A stretch of 64,000 nucleotides of DNA from Methylobacterium amylolyticum (GTDB lineage Bacteria > Pseudomonadota > Alphaproteobacteria > Rhizobiales > Beijerinckiaceae): assembly GCF_030700245.1 (NCBI RefSeq), contig NZ_JAUYZI010000031.1:1-64000 (forward strand), in the 5' to 3' direction. Position numbers and translations under genes: made by a program. The notes beneath the pieces are model-generated. The model was not told where the DNA came from, made no database searches, and saw only the letters and a program-made list of their open reading frames with translations. Below, piece after piece: positions 48,295 to 56,457 of the stretch; position 1 is the first letter of the stretch, and each line of letters starts with the position of its first letter.

Positions 48295-48936
48295 TCAATC
48301 CGGGATGCGTCGCGCGACCGCGCCCATCAGGTCCATGCAGCGCAGCGCGACGTCCTCCCAGTGCGGCCGGATGTCGAGCTCGGCCAGTTCCGCCGCCGCG
48401 TAGGCGGACGGGATGCTCGACAATCGCGACAGGATCGCCGCCTTCCTGTCCGTCACGACCGGTAGATGCGCTTCGAGCAGGTCCGAGTGCACCGCGTCCA
48501 CGACGGCGATGTCGAAGACGTCGCGCACTTTGAGCTGCGCCCCTCGAAAATGCATCTTCTTGATCGCGATCTCGACCGGGTGCTCCAGGCGTATGCCGAT
48601 GCCGGCCACGTCCCGATCGATAACCGGCAAGGCAGTCAGAGCCGGAGCGACGATGAAGTCGATCTCGCCTTCCGGATAGACCAGCTTAAGATAGTGCGCC
48701 GTTCGGTCGAACGTGTGAGCCCCCCAAATGTCCTCGCCGCCGCCGTCGGGCGACAGGTACGCGAGATACTGCGGATCCGTGATGAAGGCGTCGATATCCC
48801 GGCTGAGCCGATGATCTGCGTGGAGCATCAGCGCCGTGCCGCCGCCGAGCACCCAGTCCGGCACAGGCTGGCCCGCCGCGTCCATCGCGGCGAGACCCGC
48901 AACGGCGCGTTCAAGAAGACGCGTCCACGGCGGCAA
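48295..48936 (-). CDS. AbiEii-like nucleotidyltransferase-fold protein
   Basis: The 213-aa protein carries the nucleotidyltransferase motif LGGGTALMLHADHRLSRDIDAF at about residues 30-51 (GG, S and DxD-type Asp residues), as in AbiEii/AbiGii toxins, and the KMHFRGAQLKVRDVFDIAVV helix. AbiE-type toxins add nucleotides to tRNA; here only the fold is supported. It overlaps the upstream small gene by 26 bp. GC content is a little below the neighbours, hinting at transfer. Confidence 0.78.
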   Translation of the reverse strand: MPPWTRLLERAVAGLAAMDAAGQPVPDWVLGGGTALMLHADHRLSRDIDAFITDPQYLAYLSPDGGGEDIWGAHTFDRTAHYLKLVYPEGEIDFIVAPALTALPVIDRDVAGIGIRLEHPVEIAIKKMHFRGAQLKVRDVFDIAVVDAVHSDLLEAHLPVVTDRKAAILSRLSSIPSAYAAAELAELDIRPHWEDVALRCMDLMGAVARRIPD

Positions 48937-49246
48937 GCGCAGCCTCCAGCATGGGATTTCGCGCCCCGGAGAACGCCGCGTTGGCTTGGTAGGCCGTCTT
49001 CAACGAGGCGCGGCTGACCCCGTGCGCCTCCGCGAAATCCAGGACCAGTTCGGGCCGGACATCGTTGAAGAAGGCGTTCACGTGCACGCGCCATGTCCCC
49101 CGGCGGTCGCGCAGGCTCGTGACGAGGGCCTCCGGCGTGATGGCCCGCTTGAACGGCGCGTTGACCGTCGCGAGCACGAGCGCATCGAACCGCGATGCGC
49201 GTTCGAGCGCCGCCGTATCCGGGCCTGCTGCGCGCACGTCGGGCAT
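48911..49246 (-). CDS. Small protein paired with the AbiEii-like gene (111 aa, possible antitoxin)
   Basis: The family is not firmly recognised. It is an all-helical looking protein with RRGTWRVHVNAFFNDVRPEL and AHGVSRASLKTAYQANAAF, the latter like a helix-turn-helix. It is the upstream partner overlapping the nucleotidyltransferase gene by 26 bp, the position of the antitoxin in such pairs. The ATG at 49246 is chosen because a longer frame to 49348 covers the metC upstream region. Confidence 0.6.
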   Translation of the reverse strand: MPDVRAAGPDTAALERASRFDALVLATVNAPFKRAITPEALVTSLRDRRGTWRVHVNAFFNDVRPELVLDFAEAHGVSRASLKTAYQANAAFSGARNPMLEAALAAVDASS

Positions 49247-49371
49247 GATGCGGGAGGGTAGGCGAGGCCGGCGCCCGCGTCGAGGGCCGGCGGCGCTGGA
49301 CCAAGCCGGCTTGACCTCGCCGGGCGCCGGGGGCTTCGTGCACCGCACCCGCGACGCGAGCCGGAACCCCG

Positions 49372-50562
49372 ATGTCCCTGACGCCCGACCCTGAATCCAG
49401 GAAGAAATTCGCGCCGGCCACGCGCCTCGTCCATGCCGGCCGCGATCCGGGCGAGCAGCACGGCTTCGTCAACACGCCAATCTACCGCGGCTCGACCGTG
49501 CTCTACCCGACCTACGACGCCATCCAGAATCGGCGCGGGCGCTACAATTACGGCACCAAGGGCACCCCGACCTCGGACGCGCTGACCGACGCCTGGACCG
49601 AGGTGGCGGGGGCGGCCGGCACCGTCGCCACGCCGTCCGGCCTGTCGGCGCTGACCATCGCCCTGATGGCCGCGGTCTCGGCGGGCGACCACCTGCTCGT
49701 GACCGATTCCGCCTACCGCCCGACCCGGATCTTCTGCGACGGGGTGCTCGCGCGCTACGGGGTCGAGACGACCTACTACGACCCGCTCGTCGGCGCCGGC
49801 ATCGCGGCGCTGATGCGCGACAACACGAAGGCCGTGCTGGTCGAGGCGCCGGGCTCGCAGAGCTTCGAGATGCAGGACGTGCCGGCGATCGCCGAGGCGG
49901 CCCACGCGCGGGGCGCCTGCGTGATCATGGACAACACCTGGGCGACGCCGCTGCTGTTCCCGCCGCACGCGCGCGGCGTCGACATCGCGGTGGAGGCCGG
50001 CACCAAGTATCTCAGCGGCGGCTCGGACCTGCTGCTCGGCCTGACCTCCGCCAACCAAAAATATTGGCCGGCGGTGCGGCGGACCTTCGACCACTTCGCC
50101 CCCTGCGCCGGCCCCGAGGACATGTTCCTGGCCCTGCGCGGCCTGCGCACCATGGCCCTGCGGCTGAGCGAGCACGGCCGGCAGGGGCTGGAGATGGCGC
50201 GCTGGCTGCAAGGGCGGCCCGAGGTGCTGCGGGTGCTGCATCCCGGCCTGCCCGAGGATCCGGGCCACGCGATCTGGACGCGCGACTTCTCCGGCGCCTC
50301 CGGGCTGTTCGCGGTGGTGCTCAAGCCGGTGCCGGAGGCGGCGGTCGCCGCGATGCTCGACGGGCTGGAGCTGTTCGGGATGGGCTTCTCCTGGGGCGGT
50401 TTCGAGAGCCTCGTGATCCCGTTCGACTGCGTCGGCTACCGCACCGCCACGCGCTGGGCGCCGGGGGGGCCGGGCCTGCGGTTCCACATCGGCCTGGAGG
50501 ATCTCGGTGACCTGAAGGCCGACCTCGACGCCGGCTTCGCGCGCCTGCGGGCGGCCTCGTAG
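49372..50562 (+). CDS. metC: Cystathionine beta-lyase (PLP-dependent)
   Basis: This Cys/Met-metabolism PLP enzyme is 396 aa. The PLP Lys is Lys212 in VEAGTKYLSGGSD. YNYGTKGTPTSDALTD around 59-74 and APGSQSFEMQD around 159-169 are typical of MetC, which cleaves cystathionine to homocysteine, pyruvate and ammonia. The SxxFEMQD motif supports beta-lyase over gamma-lyase/synthase. It stands alone; no SAM riboswitch is seen in the short upstream region. Confidence 0.92.
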   Translation: MSLTPDPESRKKFAPATRLVHAGRDPGEQHGFVNTPIYRGSTVLYPTYDAIQNRRGRYNYGTKGTPTSDALTDAWTEVAGAAGTVATPSGLSALTIALMAAVSAGDHLLVTDSAYRPTRIFCDGVLARYGVETTYYDPLVGAGIAALMRDNTKAVLVEAPGSQSFEMQDVPAIAEAAHARGACVIMDNTWATPLLFPPHARGVDIAVEAGTKYLSGGSDLLLGLTSANQKYWPAVRRTFDHFAPCAGPEDMFLALRGLRTMALRLSEHGRQGLEMARWLQGRPEVLRVLHPGLPEDPGHAIWTRDFSGASGLFAVVLKPVPEAAVAAMLDGLELFGMGFSWGGFESLVIPFDCVGYRTATRWAPGGPGLRFHIGLEDLGDLKADLDAGFARLRAAS

Positions 50563-50640
50563 CATCGGGATCCGTCGGCCCCGCGCCCGGCGGGGCCGGC
50601 CATTTGACGTTCCCGCCCGATCCTGATTGACCGGCGCGCC

Positions 50641-52368
50641 ATGACCACGAGCCTCTCCGCCGGCGCGCCCGCCCGCACCGGCCAGCCCGCCCGTCGCGCC
50701 GACCGGATCGGGCGCGGGCTCGACGGTCTCGCCGCGAGCCACGCCCGGGCCGCCGCGGCGCTGCTCGCCCTGTGCCTGCTGCTATTCCTGCCGGGGCAGA
50801 TCTCCCTCCAGCCGATGGACCGGGACGAGCCGCGCTTCGCCCAGGCTTCCAAGCAGATGCTGGAGAGCGGCGACCTCGTCGACATCCGCTTCCAGGGGGA
50901 GGCGCGCCACAAGAAGCCGGTCGGGATCTACTGGGCCCAGGCCGCCGCGGTCGCCGCCGGGGAGGCGCTCGGCGTGCCCGAGGCGCGGACGCAGATCGCC
51001 CTCTACCGCCTGCCCTCGCTGATCGGCGCCGCCGCCTCGGTGCTGCTCGCCTACTGGGCGGGGCTCGCCTTCCTGCCGCGCCGCGGCGCGCTGCTCGCCG
51101 CCGCCCTCTACGGCGCCTGCCTGATGCTCTCGGCGGAGGCGCACCTCGCCAAGACCGACGCCCTGCTCGCCGCCTGCGCCACCGCGAGCCTCGGGGCGCT
51201 GGCCCGGGCGTGGCTGGGGCGGGGGCAGCGCCTCGGCCTGCCCGTCCTCGCCGCGTTCTGGCTCGGGCTCGCGCTGGGGATCCTCGTGAAGGGGCCGATG
51301 GTGCCGCTGTTCGTCGCCCTGCCGGCGGCGTTCCTGTCGTGGAAGGCCGGCTCGGCGCGCTGGCTCGGCGCCCTGCGGCCGCTGCCGGGGCTGGCGCTGG
51401 TCCTCCTGATCGTCGCGCCCTGGTTCGCGGCGATCGCCTGGAAGAGCGGCGGCGCCTTCTACGCGGAGGCGGTGGGGCACGACATGCTGGGCAAGATCGG
51501 CGGCGCCGCCGAGCGGCACGGGGCCCCGCCCGGCGCCTACGCGCTCGCCGTCTTCGCGACCTTCTGGCCGGGCGCCGTCTTCGCCGCGATGAGCCTGCCC
51601 TTCGCGTGGCGCGAGCGCCGGGGGGACGCGGTCGCGTTCGTGATCGCCGCGGTGCTGCCGGCGTGGCTGATCTTCGAGGCGGTGCCGACCAAGCTGCCGC
51701 ACTACGTGCTGCCGCTGCTGCCGTGGCTCGCGGTCCTGACGGTGCTGGCGCTCAACGCCGGCGCCCTCGATCCGCGCCGCCGCGGGGCGCGGGCGGCGGC
51801 GCTGCTGCTCCCGGCGATCCCGCTGGCCCTCACCCTCGGCCTGTGCGCCTTCGGCTGGCGGATCGACGGCCACCGGATCCCGTTCGCCGCGCTGCCCCTG
51901 CTCGGCGGCGCCTGCATCCTCGCCGCCCTCGGCTGGCGCGCCTTCGCCCGCGGGATGCCGGAGCGGGCGCTGGTGCTCGGCATCCTCGCCTCCTGCCTGC
52001 TCGGCCCCGGGGTGCTGGGCGTGGCGCAGCGCCAGTTGCCGGGGCTGAAGGTCTCCCCGAGGCTGGCCGCTCTGCGCGACCGGCTTCCCTGCCCGAACCC
52101 GCAGGTCGCGAGCCTCGGCTACCGCGAGCCGAGCCTCGTCTTCCTGATCGGCACCGACCTCGCGCTGCTGCCGGACGGGGCCGCCGCCAAGGCGTTCCTC
52201 GACGCCGGCGGCTGCCGGCTGCTGTTCATCGAGGCGCGCCAGCGCGAGGACTTCAACGCGGCCTGGCCCGTGAGCCGCGCCGCCCCGGCGCCGCTGGCGG
52301 ACATCGAGGGCTTCAACCTCAACACCGGCCGGCGGGTGTTCGTCACCGCCTACGCGGTGGCGCCGTGA
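50641..52368 (+). CDS. ArnT-like polyprenyl-phosphate-sugar glycosyltransferase
   Basis: This is a 575-aa integral membrane enzyme of the GT-C/ArnT-PMT family with about 12 hydrophobic segments. The first periplasmic loop carries the catalytic DxDEPRFAQASKQMLESGDLV motif (around residues 60-80). Such enzymes transfer a sugar from an undecaprenyl or dodecaprenyl phosphate donor to lipid A, core or other envelope acceptors. It is the first gene of a three-gene operon with a DPM-type GT2 and a LabN protein. Confidence 0.9.
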   Translation: MTTSLSAGAPARTGQPARRADRIGRGLDGLAASHARAAAALLALCLLLFLPGQISLQPMDRDEPRFAQASKQMLESGDLVDIRFQGEARHKKPVGIYWAQAAAVAAGEALGVPEARTQIALYRLPSLIGAAASVLLAYWAGLAFLPRRGALLAAALYGACLMLSAEAHLAKTDALLAACATASLGALARAWLGRGQRLGLPVLAAFWLGLALGILVKGPMVPLFVALPAAFLSWKAGSARWLGALRPLPGLALVLLIVAPWFAAIAWKSGGAFYAEAVGHDMLGKIGGAAERHGAPPGAYALAVFATFWPGAVFAAMSLPFAWRERRGDAVAFVIAAVLPAWLIFEAVPTKLPHYVLPLLPWLAVLTVLALNAGALDPRRRGARAAALLLPAIPLALTLGLCAFGWRIDGHRIPFAALPLLGGACILAALGWRAFARGMPERALVLGILASCLLGPGVLGVAQRQLPGLKVSPRLAALRDRLPCPNPQVASLGYREPSLVFLIGTDLALLPDGAAAKAFLDAGGCRLLFIEARQREDFNAAWPVSRAAPAPLADIEGFNLNTGRRVFVTAYAVAP

Positions 52369-53132
52369 GCGCCCCCCGCCTCAGCGTCGTCGTGCCGGTG
52401 CGCAACGAGGCCGGCAACATCGCCCCCCTCGTCGCCGAGATCGAGCGGGCCTGCGCGGACCTGCCCTTCGAGCTGATCTACGTGGACGACGGCTCGACCG
52501 ACGGCACGCCCGCCGCGCTCGCCGCCGCGCAGGCGGGCCGGCCGTGGCTGCGGGTGCTGCGCCACGCGAGCGGCGCCGGGCAGTCGGCCGCCGTGCGCAG
52601 CGGCGTGCTCGCCGCCCGCGGCGCGGTGATCGCCACCCTCGACGGCGACGGCCAGAACGACCCGGCCTTCATCCCGGTGCTCCTCGAAGCGCTGGAGGCG
52701 GCGGGTGCGGGCGCGGGCCTCGCGCAAGGGCAGCGGCGCGGGCGCAAGGACGGGCGCTTCAAGACCCTCCAGTCCCGGATCGCCAACGGCGTGCGCGGGA
52801 AGATCCTGCGGGACGCCACCCGCGACACCGGCTGCGGCCTCAAGGTGTTCCGCCGGGCGGTGTACCTGCGCCTGCCGTATTTCGACGCCCTGCACCGCTT
52901 CATGCCGGCGCTCGTCGCCCGCGAGGGCTTCTGCGTGGTCCACCGCGACGTGGTCGACCGGCCCCGCCTCACCGGCCGCTCGAACTACGGGCTGTTCGAC
53001 CGGCTGTGGGTCGGGCTGCTCGATCTGGCGGGCGTGTGGTGGCTGATCCGGCGCAAGCGCGCCGCGCCGCGGGCTGTCGAGGTCGCCGCCGCCCCGGCGG
53101 ACGCGGAGACGGAGCGGGACGTCGGATGCTGA
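52365..53132 (+). CDS. DPM-type family 2 glycosyltransferase
   Basis: This is a cytosolic-face GT-A enzyme, 255 aa, resembling dolichol-phosphate mannosyltransferase/ArnC. It has VVVPVRNEAGNIAPLVAEI at the N-terminus, YVDDGSTD and the DGDGQNDP donor/metal motif at about 93-100. It likely makes the polyprenyl-phosphate sugar used by the upstream ArnT-like enzyme. The GTG start overlaps the upstream stop (GTGA), and its own end overlaps the LabN gene by 7 bp. Confidence 0.92.
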   Translation: MSAPRLSVVVPVRNEAGNIAPLVAEIERACADLPFELIYVDDGSTDGTPAALAAAQAGRPWLRVLRHASGAGQSAAVRSGVLAARGAVIATLDGDGQNDPAFIPVLLEALEAAGAGAGLAQGQRRGRKDGRFKTLQSRIANGVRGKILRDATRDTGCGLKVFRRAVYLRLPYFDALHRFMPALVAREGFCVVHRDVVDRPRLTGRSNYGLFDRLWVGLLDLAGVWWLIRRKRAAPRAVEVAAAPADAETERDVGC

Positions 53133-53461
53133 TCCAGCTCGCCCACGACCTGCCGGACTATTTCTACGACGTGTTCGTCACGCGGTTCGACTTCTGGCTG
53201 GTGTTCGGCATCCTCGCGCAGGTGGTGTTCGGCTCGCGCTTCATCCTGCAATGGATCGCCAGCGAGCGGGCCGGCCGCAGCGTGATGCCGCTGTCGTTCT
53301 GGTTCCTGTCGATCGCCGGCGGGCTGATGACCCTGGTCTACGGCTTCGTGCGCCGCGAGCCGGTGATCATCATCGGCCAGGGCCTCTCCACCGGCATCTA
53401 CCTGCGCAACCTCGCCCTGATCTTCCGCGAGCGCCGCCGCCGGAGGGGGGAGGGCGCGTGA
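53126..53461 (+). CDS. LabN (lipid A biosynthesis N-terminal)-domain membrane protein
   Basis: The 111-aa protein has three to four hydrophobic helices and the LabN signature FGILAQVVFGSRFILQWIASER with MPLSFWFLSIAGG. These small EMR/flippase-like proteins accompany DPM-type transferases and are thought to flip the polyprenyl-phosphate sugar. Position (7-bp overlap with the GT2 gene) supports that role here. Confidence 0.9.
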   Translation: MLIQLAHDLPDYFYDVFVTRFDFWLVFGILAQVVFGSRFILQWIASERAGRSVMPLSFWFLSIAGGLMTLVYGFVRREPVIIIGQGLSTGIYLRNLALIFRERRRRRGEGA

Positions 53462-53476
53462 GCGCAGGATGAGCCC

Positions 53477-54073
53477 ATGATGAGCCCGCTGCCGCCCTTC
53501 TACGACGACCTCGACGCGACGCTCGCCGCTTTGTGGCGCCTGCTGGCGGAGGGCGCCGCGCACGGCCGCAGCGGCTTCCACCTGCCGGCGCTGGCGACCC
53601 TCGGGGCGGACGGCCGCCCGCGCCTGCGCACGGTGGTGCTGCGCGCGGCCGACCGGGCAACCGGGACGCTGCGCCTCCACTGCGACCGCCGCTCGGACAA
53701 GGCCGCCGAAGTGCTGGCCAATCCCGCCTGCGCGCTGAGCGCCTACGACGGCGAGGCCAATGTGCAGATCCGGATCGAGGGCCGGGCGAGCCTCCACACC
53801 GGCGACGCCGCGGCCGACGCCGCCTGGGCCGGCTCGCGGGCGATGAGCCGGGTCTGCTACGGCGCCGAGCCCGGCCCCGGCACGGCGCTGCCCGCCGGCG
53901 GGGCCTACGCGCTGCCGGATCCGGAGGATGCCGCGCTCGGCCGCCCGCACTTCGCCGCGGTGATCGTGCGGGCGGAGGCGCTCGACTTCCTCTACCTCGA
54001 CCGCCGCGGCCACCGCCGCGCCGGCTGGCGGCGCGCGGAGGCGGGCTGGAGCGGCGGCTGGCTGGCGCCGTGA
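53477..54073 (+). CDS. Pyridoxamine 5'-phosphate oxidase-like flavoprotein
   Basis: The 198-aa protein has the FMN-binding split barrel. PRLRTVVLRAADRATGTLRLHCDRRSDKAAEV matches the FMN-contacting region of the alr4036/PdxH-like group. It lacks the full PdxH C-terminal substrate region, so it is more likely a general FMN/haem oxidoreductase of unknown substrate. Start may be the ATG at 53477 or 53480. Its stop codon region is duplicated in tandem. Confidence 0.85.
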   Translation: MMSPLPPFYDDLDATLAALWRLLAEGAAHGRSGFHLPALATLGADGRPRLRTVVLRAADRATGTLRLHCDRRSDKAAEVLANPACALSAYDGEANVQIRIEGRASLHTGDAAADAAWAGSRAMSRVCYGAEPGPGTALPAGGAYALPDPEDAALGRPHFAAVIVRAEALDFLYLDRRGHRRAGWRRAEAGWSGGWLAP

Positions 54074-54101
54074 GGGCTTGCCGGCGCCGTGAGGGCTTGC
54101 C
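54064..54101. repeat. 19-bp tandem duplication spanning a stop codon
   Basis: GGCGCCGTGAGGGCTTGCC occurs twice in a row (54064-54082, 54083-54101) with a further partial GGCGCC. The first copy contains the last codon and TGA stop of the flavoprotein gene. Confidence 0.85.
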
Positions 54102-54153
54102 GGCGCCTGGAACGCGGGCGGCCCGGCGTGTATCCTGGCCGCAGGAGGAGGCG

Positions 54154-54501
54154 ATGACGACCGACACCGTCGCGACCGATCTCGACCCGGCCATCCTGGA
54201 ACGCCTGCGCGCGACGGCTGCGGCCGAGCAGCGCCCGCCCGCGCAGGTGCGCGACGCGGCGTTGCGCGCGGTGCTCGATCAGTCGCCCGGTGCGCGCCGC
54301 GCGCTCCTCGCCATCGACGCCACCGCCGACGCCGCGGAGCGCGCCTTCGCCGCCAAGCTGATCGGCCGGTCCATCCTCAAGGCCTACGAGGGTATCCTCG
54401 ACGCCCGCCGGACGGGGACCGGGCCGGGAACCCGCGCGAATGCGGCGCTGGCCACCGAGGACGCGATCGAGGCGGAGGCGATCCGGATGTGCAGGATTTG
54501 A
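54154..54501 (+). CDS. Hypothetical protein, possible ribbon-helix-helix domain (115 aa)
   Basis: It is not firmly recognised. Residues 8-45 (ATDLDPAILERLRATAAAEQ with PAQVRDAALRAVLD) look like a CopG/Arc-type strand-helix-helix. The rest is helical and Ala/Arg-rich. The ribosome binding site GGAGGAG before the ATG at 54154 is excellent. No adjacent toxin is evident, although the low-GC orphan gene lies 236 bp downstream. Confidence 0.6.
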   Translation: MTTDTVATDLDPAILERLRATAAAEQRPPAQVRDAALRAVLDQSPGARRALLAIDATADAAERAFAAKLIGRSILKAYEGILDARRTGTGPGTRANAALATEDAIEAEAIRMCRI

Positions 54502-54579
54502 ACGGAAAGAGGTCCACTATCGTGCGGTTTCCGATCCTATAAAATTTTCCGCAGAGTTGTTCGGTTGCTTGCGCGACGC

Positions 54580-54672
54580 CGTCATCGCGAGCCGTAGGCG
54601 AAGCGACCCAGGGCAGCGCGCGGTTTGAGAACGTGGCGCCCCTGGATTGCTTCGCTAGCGCTCGCAAAGACG
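54580..54672. repeat. MITE/REP-like palindromic element
   Basis: The left arm (54580-54614) reads CGTCATCGCGAGCC...GCGAAGCGACCCAGGG. The right arm (54637-54672) is its imperfect complement, containing CTGGATTGCTTCGC and CTCGCAAAGACG. The CGTCATTGCGAGC...GCGAAGCAATCCAG pattern is a widely dispersed bacterial intergenic palindrome. It lies between two plus-strand genes just before the low-GC orphan. Confidence 0.8.
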
Positions 54673-54736
54673 GACGCCGACGATCGCCAAGTCTTCAGCC
54701 GGATGCCATGTCACCTTTTCCAGGCAGACGGATGAG

Positions 54737-55417
54737 ATGAGAACGCTGTCCGATTTCGCGTATGATGGCCGGGCCGTTCTCGACTTTCTCATCGACGCTT
54801 CGCCTTGGGGCAGTGCCGATCAAGCGATCGCGTCACTCGCAGTCTTCGCGCATCCGGATGTCGTCGCGGCGAGCGGCCGGCGTGCGATTTTTCGCACGTT
54901 TCGGCGCATGGCGGACCGAGGAAAGATTTTTGACGGCGCAATGGCCGATGACAATTACAGCCCTGCAATGGCTTTCGAGTGGGCCACAGGCTTCAAGCGG
55001 AAGGCTGCAGCGGACCTGACTTGCTGTCATCTCTACGCCGCGTCCCGGGATGCGACCGCCTACACGGATCTACGCAACTTGTTCTTTGCTCCGAGCTTCA
55101 TATCGAGACTGACGGATAGCCAAGCTGCGTCTTTGCCAGCCGAACACGCTCTCCATGCCCTGCGTTATCGTGCATTTGTCCTTTACGGCTATGGCGGCCC
55201 CACAGGAACCGAGTTACCTGTCAAGGCAGCAACTTATGATCATCTTGAATGGGCCGAGCCGATAGGGGCCGGAGCGCGTGCAGAGGAACTCGAACTCCGG
55301 TTGCGAACGCGCTTGGCTCGAAAACCCAAGGACCGCCTGACGAAATCGGTGGCGATGTGCGGTTGGACCTTTTCTGACTACCAGCCGGACCCACGAGTCG
55401 TCTTTACGGGCGATTGA
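54737..55417 (+). CDS. Low-GC orphan protein (226 aa)
   Basis: The family is not recognised. GC content is clearly below the window average (mid-50s to 60% by eye) and codon use is relaxed (AT-ending codons are frequent), suggesting recent acquisition. The sequence appears soluble: an N-terminal helical region (AVLDFLIDASPWGSADQAIA), then FAHPDVVAASGRRAIFRTFRR and AMAFEWATGFKRKAAADLTC, and a C-terminal basic stretch. No catalytic motif was identified. A palindromic repeat precedes it. Confidence 0.7.
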   Translation: MRTLSDFAYDGRAVLDFLIDASPWGSADQAIASLAVFAHPDVVAASGRRAIFRTFRRMADRGKIFDGAMADDNYSPAMAFEWATGFKRKAAADLTCCHLYAASRDATAYTDLRNLFFAPSFISRLTDSQAASLPAEHALHALRYRAFVLYGYGGPTGTELPVKAATYDHLEWAEPIGAGARAEELELRLRTRLARKPKDRLTKSVAMCGWTFSDYQPDPRVVFTGD

Positions 55418-55524
55418 GCCGGGGCGGATACCAGCCCTGCGCCGCGCCCCCTGACGCCCCCGGGCGCGCCACGCTAAGGAAACGCCGCCCGGCCGCCCAT
55501 CCGGGTGGATCCAAGGGAAACGCC

Positions 55525-56409
55525 GTGGGCCTCGTCTACGCGCTCGGTGCCTATCTCACCTGGGGCCTGCTGGTCCCGGTGCATTTCCGGCTGCTCGGGG
55601 CGTTCAGCCCGTGGCACATCCTGGCCGAGCGCATCCTGTGGTCCAGCCTGTTCGCGGGCCTGCTGGCGCTGGCGTGGCGGCACCGCCTGCGGCTGCCGCT
55701 GCCGTTCGCCCGGCGCCACGCCCTGCTGCTGCTCTCGGCCGTCCTGATCGGCGTGAACTGGGTGCTCTACCTCTACGCCGTCGACCGCGGCCACCTGCTC
55801 GACGCGAGCCTCGGCTACTACATCAACCCGCTGGTCAGCGTGGCGCTCGGCCGGGTGGTGCTGGGCGAGCGGCTGCGGCCGGTGCAGGCCGTGGCGGTGG
55901 GCATCGCGGCGCTCGGCGTCGTCGTCGCGGTCGCCTGGGCCGGGGACCTGCCGGCGCTGTCGCTCGCGCTCGCCGTCACCTTCGCCCTCTACGGGCTCGT
56001 GCGGAAGGTGGTCGCCGTCGATCCCCTGGTCGGCTTCCTGGCCGAGACGCTGATCCTGATGCCCGCGGCGCTGGCGTGGCTCGCGACGACGACGGAGCCG
56101 GTCCTCCCGGCCGAGCCGCGGGTGCTGGCGCTGCTGATGCTCACCGGCATCACCACCGCGCTGCCGCTGATCTGGTTCGCGGCCGCCGCCGTGCGCCTGC
56201 GGCTGACGACGCTCGGCCTGATGCAGTACATCGCGCCCACCGGCCTGCTGGTCCTCAGCGTGCTGGTCTACGGCGAGCGGCTGGAGCCCCACCGTGCGGC
56301 GATGTTCGGGCTGATCTGGGCGGCGCTCGCCCTCTACACCGTCGATGCCCTGCGCGGGCGCCGGGCGGAGGGTGCGCCGCGATCCGCACCGGGCCCGATG
56401 CGTGTATAA
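55525..56409 (+). CDS. rarD: EamA-family transporter RarD
   Basis: This is a 294-aa inner-membrane protein with about ten hydrophobic helices, of the drug/metabolite transporter superfamily. RarD marks are YTWGL-like LTWGLLVPVHFRLL at the N-terminus, NWVLYLYAVDRGHLLDASLGYYINPL and LIWFAAAAVRLRLTTLGLMQYIAPT. RarD is named from chloramphenicol resistance linkage; the real substrate is unknown. The GTG at 55525 has AAGGGA upstream. Confidence 0.93.
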   Translation: MGLVYALGAYLTWGLLVPVHFRLLGAFSPWHILAERILWSSLFAGLLALAWRHRLRLPLPFARRHALLLLSAVLIGVNWVLYLYAVDRGHLLDASLGYYINPLVSVALGRVVLGERLRPVQAVAVGIAALGVVVAVAWAGDLPALSLALAVTFALYGLVRKVVAVDPLVGFLAETLILMPAALAWLATTTEPVLPAEPRVLALLMLTGITTALPLIWFAAAAVRLRLTTLGLMQYIAPTGLLVLSVLVYGERLEPHRAAMFGLIWAALALYTVDALRGRRAEGAPRSAPGPMRV

Positions 56410-56457
56410 GGCGGCCCGGACGCGCCGCCGCGGGCGTTAGGGAGATCCTCAGGGCCG

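Noticed and set aside
49247..49371. SAM-II type riboswitch upstream of metC
   Set aside because: The region is short and GC-rich, and does not contain the conserved pseudoknot segments of SAM-II. A lone TTGACC lacks a matching -10.
50590..50640. TTGACG-like promoter before the ArnT-like gene
   Set aside because: A -35-like TTGACG is present, but no acceptable -10 follows at 16-18 bp.
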